Source of the DNA: Ditylenchus dipsaci
Lineage: Eukaryota > Nematoda > Chromadorea > Rhabditida > Anguinidae
Direction of reading: 5' to 3'
Length of the DNA: 64,000 bases
NCBI GenBank assembly: GCA_004194705.1
Contig: SADC01000925.1
Location: 1 to 64,000 of the forward strand
Part shown: positions 58,601-64,000 of the stretch, piece by piece
Numbering within the stretch: the stretch's first letter is position 1
Layout of the letters: each line of letters begins with the position of its first letter
Program-made: the position numbers and the translations under genes
Notes under the pieces: generated by a model
Told to the model about the DNA's origin: nothing
What the model saw: the letters and a program-made list of their open reading frames with translations, nothing else
Database searches by the model: none

Positions 58601-61600
58601 GGTATCCAAAAAATAACCGCGCCGGCGCGCTAATTAGAGGAAATACGGTATTTCCCGCAAATAGTTACAAAAGCTTATCCTTGCATATCTATCAAAATTT
58701 TCAAAATACTGATTACTCAAAATATCCAGTGAAAGATTCAAACACAATACGCAAAACCACAATGAGTTAACAAGAGACGTTTCTGTGTCCATAAAAATGA
58801 AAAAAATATTTTTTGTTTTATTTGCTCTTTTTAATTTACAAAAAAGGCAAATGCTCATCCCTCACGAAGTCCAAATACTACATTTAGTTGTTATCGCAGT
58901 AAAATTTTTACATATTTTTCAGAAACAGGGGCACAAGTGGTGTGGAATTAATCGAACCCCCACTACCTGCTTCCAGCCCTCTTCTACAAGCCAGCTCCAA
59001 AGCCAGCAATGAAGTGGAGCGAAAGAAACAAGATCTAGGAGATTCTCTCTGGCTTCCTCATGTAGAAGTTGTCACCTACTCTGGTCCCCATCGTCGGTGA
59101 GTCCCTACCCAAAAAATTACTATTATAGTGGACACGTAAATTATTTTTCAGATTGTGGATGGACCTCAGTTTAGTTTTGGAGTCTACAGTCATTCCGACC
59201 ATTCAAGTGCCCAGTTGGTGAGCAAACCTTTAATCTTTCACAGTTAACTGCAAATACATTAATTTCTATCGCATATCCAGGGGCGTACCTAGTAAAAATG
59301 GGGGAGTAAAATGGAACCTGACTACCCTACCTTTAAACTCAAATTTTAAGACTTTTTTAGATATTTTATTGGCTAACAAGGAACATCACACAGTTTCGCC
59401 GCGATATAGAAAAACCCAATATATCATTTGATAGGAAATTCAAAAGTAGAACAATGACATAATGGTCAAAATCTGCTAACGGATCAAACACAGGTAATCA
59501 CAGGTTCAGGATGAGTAATACTGGTTAGGAGTGGTTTAGGGTGGTTCTCAATGGTTGAGGGTGAGATTATGAGCCATTGAGTCGATCAAACGGCTAATCC
59601 GAATTTTCGCAAAAAATTACCCCTTGTAGTAAACTCTCAAAAAACCAACTTTTAGTGGCTTTTGGCCTTTCTGGAGGGGGATTCTGAGCGATCCAAGTCG
59701 CTTTCAGACTAGAAAATTTGAATTCGTGCAAATTTTTTACTATTCCGACAATAATATTTGTCAGATCAGTTCAGATCGATCTGAACTGATCTAGATCGAT
59801 CTGATCTTTGACCAACTCTGGTCAAGAGTTCGACTCCACATGACTGCATTTTTATTATTTTTTAGTTATTTTGACTTTTTTTCGCCCAACAGTGTTTTGA
59901 ACATAATTTTTTTTCTTTCGGTCATCTTCAAATAAGAAATAAAATTTAAAAATGATAAAAAGAAATCTTTGGATAAAAAAAGTCTTTCGGCCACAATAAT
60001 CAGTCAGTCGGCGACAAAAATCGATTTTTTGGCAACAATAATAAGTTTTTACTCGGCAACAATATTAATTTTCACTAAATTTTTAGACGGGCATGCTCAC
60101 CTGTTTAAAATTTGCCCCCGCCAATTCAAACATTTTTCCTAATCATTCAACTTCTGTACGGATTTTTCAACTTGGCTTCTAACAAAACAAGGCCTAGAAT
60201 TCAATTTTAGGTATAGCTTTGTTAGAAACCAAGTTGAAAAACCCGTACAAAAATTCAATGATTAAAAAAAATTTAACAGGTGAGCATTAGAGATGATGAC
60301 GGGACGGGATCCCATCGGGATCCCGATCCCGCCCGACCCGATTTTGGTCTAAAATCCCGTCCCGAAATCCCGCCCGATCAGTACCCAGAATCCCGATCCC
60401 GAAATTCGTTGAATCCCGAGCTCCAATTTTGTTTTAAAAAACACCATTTTTGCTCTAAAAAACCGCCGATTTTTAACTTTTTTTGCTATTTTTTCAGTTT
60501 TTTTCGTAAAATTCTGAATTTTTTATTTAAATTTCTTTGTTATTTATGCTTTTTTAAAGGAGAATAAACTTTATATACGCATCGCTGAAGTCACAGGTTA
60601 GACTACCATTGGGCGAAACATTCATTTTTACTTTCTTTTCCAACTGGTAGTATTGATTCAAGTGGGTGTATTGATCTAACTGGCTGGATCTACCAAACTG
60701 GCTGGATTGGTCTGACTGGCAATCACGTCAATTAATCAAAATCGATTTAGGTCGATTTTGTTTATTTGATCGATACAATTAGCCCAATAAAGTTGATTGG
60801 ATCGATTTAAGTGGTTAATGGAAGTGATAAAAGCTCAGCAATTTCAGCTCGAATTGTACACAATCTTTCAAAAACCAAGCTCTAATCATGCTACGCCATT
60901 TAACAAAATATTGTCAAAGCATAAACAATGAAATCGATCTATACAAAACGAGTGAAGTAGTAATCGAGCTAAGCAGAATCAAACAAGCGCAAGAGTCGAT
61001 CTAAACAATAACAGTGAAAAATAGTCTTGCAAATTTTAGATAGTTCACAATTGATACGAAAAGCAGACGCAGCGATTTAAAAATAGTCGATATACTTAGA
61101 AGTCGACGTAGAAAACGACAGAATTACGCAAACCAATTAAATTAAAAAAAAACTACGAAAAAAAGCAAGGGCGAAAATATAGCGACTACAAAATAAAAAA
61201 GGTAAAAGAAAACGAGGGCGGCCCTGGAAACTAGTAAATAAGTAAAACAGGTCAAAAAAATAAAAAGCAGCTAATTCCATAGATTAGGCAGTACTTTTCA
61301 AATATATATGTAATTTAATTACACATATTTGGTGTTTAAAATAGTCAATAGTTTGAAAATATGGCAAAAATATGTGAATTTTCCCTGTTATTCTCTCTAC
61401 TTGAAAAATCCCGAAATTTGTTCGGGATCCCGTCGGGATCCCAAATTTTTTTTCCAAAATCCCGATCCCGAATTTTTTTGGCCGAAAATCCCGTCCCGAA
61501 ATCCCGCCCGGACCGGTTTCATCATCTCTAGTGAGCATGCCCCTTAAAATTTCAAACGCATTTTTACTAATAAAAATTGCGCCGTTGGTAGATTTTGACA

Positions 61601-62604
61601 ATTTTGTCATTTTTTACTTTTTACTTTCATATTGAGTCCTATATTGGGTTTTTCAAAATCGCGGCGACACTATGTGATGTTCTCTTGTGAATTGCAGAGG
61701 TAACAGCTTTTTGACTAAACATACAGTTGACGCAAACTGTAATATTCACATTCAAAAGCACATTTTCACCAAAGTGACTGACTACTTAGGTAGCCACAAA
61801 AGACCAGTAAGATGTATATTATGACACAAAGGTTTGATTTTGTCTTGATTTGCACTGTCCTAGTCTACGCCTCAGGCTTTGCCTAAGAAAAAAAGTTGAT
61901 TATAAACAAGGGCCCCCGAAGTAAACAAGTGCCTAAAATCGGTTGTCATTGAGCTTTTTCAAGCCTTATGGAAATTCGGCCCGGCTTTAAGTTCGTTAGA
62001 TTTCTAAAATTTCTGCCTAGGCTCAAAATTTTACTCGAGCTTGGAGTCGGAGACTTGTCCAGTAATCGGAGCGACCTGCAACCCTTGTGGATTTATTTAC
62101 GGTTGCGGTCCTGTAGTTGACTATAAGTTTGACATAATTTCACATTGTCTCACAGTCAACAAATTAATTAACTGTGTGGCTTTACAGTTCAATCCCAACG
62201 ATGATGGCTACACACCCTCTTCCTTCCCCACTTCCCAAAAATGTTGTCCTGTGCTGATTGAGAAAAACCCCACCAATTTGGGCCTTTTGAACTGTGACAC
62301 CTCATTAGACTCAGCCTCTCGCATAGTATGCGGCAGCTGGTCTTCCGACATCGACTTTAAAACTGCCTTTTCTGACGGCACTTATGCGGCTGTTAAAGAG
62401 AAAATTGAAGATGCCATGCGATGTGATGTGCAACAGGAAGACAAACTGGTCAAAAATGTAATCTGTTTATAGTTTTAATGTATTTCCTCATAATTGTAAG
62501 AATTTAAGCGTCACATCAGCAAACGCAGTTCCAACAACTCTAGCGGCAGTAATAGTCTTGGCCAAAATATGGACTTGATGCAACTTTCTGGAATGGACCT
62601 ATAA
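46666..62604 (+). CDS. BCAS3: BCAS3/Rudhira, WD-repeat-type cytoskeletal and autophagy protein
   Basis: BCAS3 binds microtubules and intermediate filaments, promotes directed cell migration, and is recruited to phagophores. Exons on the plus strand: 46666-46904, 47395-47639, 47689-47780, 49958-50125, 50175-50328, 50689-50772, 50822-50974, 52832-52924, 52982-53104, 53160-53436, 53487-53583, 57002-57437, 58923-59096, 59152-59217, 62188-62457 and 62509-62604. Matches to the family include [12 protein letters not shown], the ARGYQVW strand, [68 protein letters not shown] and [12 protein letters not shown]. Near the C terminus are the conserved BCAS3-domain stretches GPHRRLWM and IVCGSW. The start [10 protein letters not shown] follows an acceptor at about 46646, implying a non-coding first exon upstream. 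Frame breaks occur in exon 2, at about 53285 (TTT), 57411 (CCCC) and 59161 (GG). A small exon may be missed between 59217 and 62188. Confidence 0.9.
47793..48416. mobile_element. hAT-like element with TACCGGTATTAATACCGG ends
   Basis: A perfect 8-bp duplication GTTTTCCC flanks it (47785-47792 and 48417-48424). The left end is TAAGGTTGGCCAATGGTATT and the right end TACCGGTATTTTGCCCAACC(CTA). Both ends stack TATTAATACCGG motifs. The inside is a palindrome of about 120 bp arms around 48090-48120. It lies in a BCAS3 intron, 12 bp after the exon 3 donor. Confidence 0.88.
48942..49863 (-). mobile_element. pogo/Tigger-like element with ATATAGTGGCCCC iterons
   Basis: TA flanks both sides. The ends are CAGTCAAACCTCGATATAGT and ACTATATCGGGGTTTGACTG. 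The unit ATATAGTGGCCCC is repeated three to four times at each end. Between the arrays is a two-exon transposase fragment on the minus strand (49083-49625). It sits in a BCAS3 intron. Confidence 0.88.
49083..49625 (-). pseudogene. Truncated Tigger-like transposase, DNA-binding half only
   Basis: Exon 1 (49625-49339) starts [18 protein letters not shown] and includes [19 protein letters not shown], a psq/CENP-B-type helix-turn-helix. After an intron (49338-49281) exon 2 reads [12 protein letters not shown], then [19 protein letters not shown], the second (Tc5/CENP-B type) helix-turn-helix. A frame break near 49350 separates RFVVKT from VCGDLLQ. The frame ends inside the iteron array, and the whole DDE catalytic domain is absent. 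It either depends on a full-length relative or acts only as a DNA binder. Confidence 0.8.
51807..52054. mobile_element. TA-type element, CCGTATTTCC outer ends with AATAAGGCGGCAC iteron
   Basis: Flanked by TA. The ends are CCGTATTTCCTGTAATAAGG and CCTTATTACAGGAAATACGG. The unit TAATAAGGCGGCACC occurs twice at the left and inverted at the right. The core contains TAACTCCCACGAGCTCTACC, shared with 58399-58648. It sits in a BCAS3 intron. Confidence 0.8.
52131..52560. repeat. Palindromic element with TTTGGTGGGGAAATTC iterons
   Basis: Three units of TTCCCACCAAA type at 52131-52187 face three inverted units at 52495-52554. The inner stem has GCAGCCCTACTCTTCTAGTT and its complement (52249 and 52433), shared with 38756-39203. 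The iteron differs by one base from that of family A at 87-1575 (TTTGGTGCGGAA). Confidence 0.75.
53844..54270. mobile_element. pogo-like MITE with TTTAACGACCC ends
   Basis: TA flanks. The left end is CAGTCAAACCTCGATTTAAC; the right end is TTAAATCGAGGTTTGACAG with one mismatch to the expected end. The central pair AACCTCGATTTAACGACCCT and GGGTCGTTCAATCGAGGTTT gives four copies of the end motif. The arms also share TCCGACACTTTTTTA with the inner pair at 12105-12475. Confidence 0.75.
54575..54664 (+). repeat. Class II tRNA-like sequence, left copy
   Basis: TTCCATGGCGGAGTGCGTAA resembles the 5' half and A box of a tRNA-Leu/Ser. After a T-rich insert comes GGTTCAATCCC (B box) and CACGTAGCGGCAC. 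No coherent anticodon loop was seen. An inverted copy lies at 55653-55746, about 1 kb away. Confidence 0.5.
54879..55065. mobile_element. pogo-like MITE with TAATCCGTCAC iterons
   Basis: TA flanks. The ends are CAGTCAACTCTCGATAATCC and GGATTATCGAGAGTTGACTG. The unit TAATCCGTCACTCGC is repeated about five times. It is inserted inside the hAT-like element 54753-55619, so it is younger. Confidence 0.85.
55118..55308 (-). pseudogene. hAT transposase C-terminal dimerisation domain remnant
   Basis: The minus-strand frame reads [20 protein letters not shown], then [19 protein letters not shown], and ends PRY-stop. It is a textbook hATC motif (S-x-P-S-E-x-x-F-S with R-R-x-x-L-x-P-E-x-x-E-x-L-x-F-L). 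The frame is intact over about 60 codons with its own stop; the catalytic domain is missing from the 867 bp element. Confidence 0.88.
55653..55746 (-). repeat. Class II tRNA-like sequence, inverted right copy
   Basis: Complement of 54575-54664 with few changes: TTCCATGGCGCAGTGCGTAA, then GGTTCAAACCC and ACGTAGGGGCAC on the minus strand. Together the two copies bracket the hAT-like element. Confidence 0.5.
55791..56775. mobile_element. Inverted-repeat element with TTTCGCCCCCTGT iterons
   Basis: Terminal inverted repeats of about 55 bp start GGACTTCTACGGCTACTTTT and include GACATCGACTGCTACTTCAC. Next inward on the left is an array of TTTCGCCCCCTGTATTG units (55862-55925), and on the right the complement GGGGGCGAAACAATA (56469-56521). 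It contains a nested hAT-like MITE at 56047-56237. The same terminal sequence starts again at 63900. Confidence 0.8.
56047..56237. mobile_element. hAT-like MITE with CCTCGAGAGGACTCG motifs
   Basis: The ends are TAGGGTTGTCGAGTTTCGAG and CTCGAAACTCGACAACCCTA. Flanks CTCACATA and CTCATATT match at 6 of 8 positions. TCGAGGCCTCGA palindromes are near both ends. Non-coding. Confidence 0.7.
57609..58680. mobile_element. Palindromic element with GTAACTATTT iterons and two nested units
   Basis: Outer ends are GGATGAGCTTTTTTAACTAT and CAAATAGTTACAAAAGCTTA(TCC). GTAACTATTT/AAATAGTTAC recurs at least ten times in the arms. A nested palindrome lies at 57849-58192 (ends CAGGGGTAGGCGAAAACCAG and CTTCGCCTAACCCTG). 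A TA-type element (58399-58648) interrupts the right arm. Parts of the nested palindrome recur at about 490-740 and 59600-59740. Confidence 0.7.
58399..58648. mobile_element. TA-type element, CCGTATTTCC outer ends with AATAAGCGCGCCCC iteron
   Basis: TA flanks. The ends are CCGTATTTCCTCTAATAAGC and TAATTAGAGGAAATACGG. The unit CTAATAAGCGCGCCCC occurs twice on the left, then a GCGCGC motif on the right. The core TAACTCCCACGAGCTCTACC is identical to that of 51807-52054. Confidence 0.8.
60288..61530. mobile_element. hAT-like element with GGGATCCCGATCCCG ends
   Basis: A perfect 8-bp duplication GTGAGCAT flanks it (60280-60287 and 61531-61538). The ends are TAGAGATGATGACGGGACGG and CGGTTTCATCATCTCTA. 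GATCCCG/ATCCCGTCCCG motifs repeat at both ends. The interior (60570-61280) has GATCGATTTA-rich sequence without a recognisable transposase. It sits in a BCAS3 intron. Confidence 0.88.
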
Positions 62605-62620
62605 TCAGCTTAGAGCTAGA

Positions 62621-62626
62621 AATAAA
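62621..62626 (+). terminator. Poly(A) signal for BCAS3
   Basis: AATAAA 17 nt after the BCAS3 stop codon. The distance is short but the motif is canonical and fits the last exon. Confidence 0.5.
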
Positions 62627-62990
62627 TATACGGTTTTAGTAAACCTACTATTGTATGTGGACTAAGTGTGGTGTAAATAATTTTAGATTAGCCTTATTCA
62701 TTGCAAGATCAGAGACTAGATTCGACTCCGCCTAAGATTTGCTGTTTAACAGCAAAGCTGAATTTTTAAAAACTTTGCATTTTTACGAAAAGAAATATTT
62801 TGCAGACCACAAGTGTATTAAGATATAGTTTGTTCATTGTTGCCGGTCTTACCGCTTTTTAACTCAATTTTTGATGTCTTTGCCGAAATAGTTCAAAACT
62901 AGTTTAAACATCAGGAATTCGTAAACCAATAAAACCACGACAGAACCTAGGAGGGGTCAAACTTGCAGGATAGTCACTATAGCAAGACTG

Positions 62991-63212
62991 GGGAGGAGAA
63001 GAATGGGCCATTTCAAATTGGGCCGATGCAAATTGGGCCAATTTCAAATTGGGTCAATTCATATTGCGCCAACTTATTGGCAATTTTTTAACTGTTGTTT
63101 GATTCAAAATCGTGGCCCATTTTGAAATCGGCCCAATTTGCATTGGACCAATTTGAAAATGGCCCAATTTGAAATGGCGCAATTTGAAATGACCCATTCT
63201 TCTCCTCCCCGC
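62991..63212. repeat. Hairpin element with AAATTGGGCC iterons
   Basis: Ends are GGGGAGGAGAAGAATGGGCC and the complement TGACCCATTCTTCTCCTCCC(C). Each arm has three to four units of CAAATTGGGCC. The unit resembles the AATTGCGCC unit of family B, and one arm even contains ATTGCGCC. Non-coding. Confidence 0.75.
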
Positions 63213-64000
63213 AAGACTCTATTGTAATTTTTCGGTTTTTATCTTTCTAAATTTGTCTCACACCTAGCTAACTGGTGAGCAAGATACGCAAAACCAAAGC
63301 TATAAGTGTGTCTGACCTAAATGTAAGTAGAATTATGTAAATTTGTGCTGGTCACATACTTGTTCTTCTCTTAAAACAGTAAAGGTTAATAAATATTACT
63401 GCATATTTGTATGTGTGTATGGGGAGCTTGCCTTTATATAAAGACCATTGAGCTAAGCCTAAGCTATAGTTTGTGAGAATAATCTGGTTGGTGGAGTAAA
63501 TGTTTGTGAATTAGAATTTTTTTGCATGCTTTTTTCGATAAATCTTTGCTACTTAGACAGAATGTGCCCAATTTAAATTGTGTTCGATTGCTATTCTCCT
63601 CACAATTGGCAAGAGTGATTTTGCAAGTGTGGCCATGTAAATAGATATCTATATTATTTCATTTGAAACACTACTTTGTCGTACAAAAATACATCTGTAT
63701 AGAATAAATAAATTAAATCCAACTGTTTATACAAATCACAGGTCAAAATTAGAGACACAGGAAGGCACCCAACAACATTGAGATATCGTTTTAGGAATAT
63801 TTTAAGAATTGAAAAAATGACAAAACATATGTCAACTCACTAATATGATTTTGCGTCAATAGCGATTGGGGCGAAACCATATTGGTGAGCTACTTGAAGG
63901 GGGGAGACTTTTACGGCTACTTTTTGACATCGACTACTACTTCACTTCACATACCTATTTTTCTCAGTTGGTTTTTTTTTTGATTTTTTTCAAATTTTCC

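Larger units (their letters stand above)
62605..64000. other. BCAS3 3' flank
   Basis: No gene was seen. It contains the hairpin at 62991-63212. From about 63893 it contains the first roughly 100 bp of another copy of the GGACTTCTACGGCTACTTTT element, which runs off the window. Confidence 0.5.

Overview
This is a nuclear segment of an animal genome. It is AT-rich, carries GT-AG introns of about 45 nt to several kb, and has no operons or ribosome binding sites. Four conserved animal genes can be read exon by exon. Three lie on the minus strand: cytosolic glycerol-3-phosphate dehydrogenase (GPD1, 4664-10863), Flightless-1 (FLII, 15933-28222) and a protein phosphatase 1 catalytic subunit (32641-43183). 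One lies on the plus strand: BCAS3/Rudhira (46666-62604). PP1 and BCAS3 are divergent, with 3.5 kb between their start codons. I cannot name the species. The gene set and protein similarity fit an invertebrate, and a repeat-rich non-model worm is only a guess.

Layout: 1-4663 is repeat DNA made of two foldback-type elements. GPD1 follows, its introns holding a hAT-like element, two abutting long palindromes and a TTAA-flanked MITE. 10864-15932 is mostly a TA-flanked element plus unassigned sequence. FLII follows with 25 exons; its largest intron holds a 2.26 kb palindromic element. 28223-32640 is intergenic with nested MITEs. PP1 follows, with a 3.6 kb nested foldback structure in its last long intron. 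43184-46665 is the divergent intergenic region. BCAS3 follows, its introns packed with hAT-like, pogo-like and foldback elements. 62605-64000 holds its 3' flank and the start of another element.

The genes do not form a pathway. GPD1 is a metabolic enzyme, FLII and BCAS3 act on the cytoskeleton and cell migration (BCAS3 also in autophagy), and PP1 is a general phosphatase.

The most striking content is the mobile DNA. At least eight elements have 8-bp target duplications, or close matches to them, as expected for hAT. Two hAT-like elements keep a readable hAT C-terminal dimerisation domain. Others are flanked by TA (pogo/Tigger or mariner type) or TTAA (piggyBac type). Across these unrelated groups the ends repeatedly consist of short, family-specific tandem motifs (iterons). 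In two groups the outer ends or core stay the same between copies while the iteron changes.

Three of the four genes carry single-base frame breaks at otherwise perfectly conserved sites, nearly all one base missing in a short homopolymer. This looks like an assembly error signature rather than pseudogenisation.
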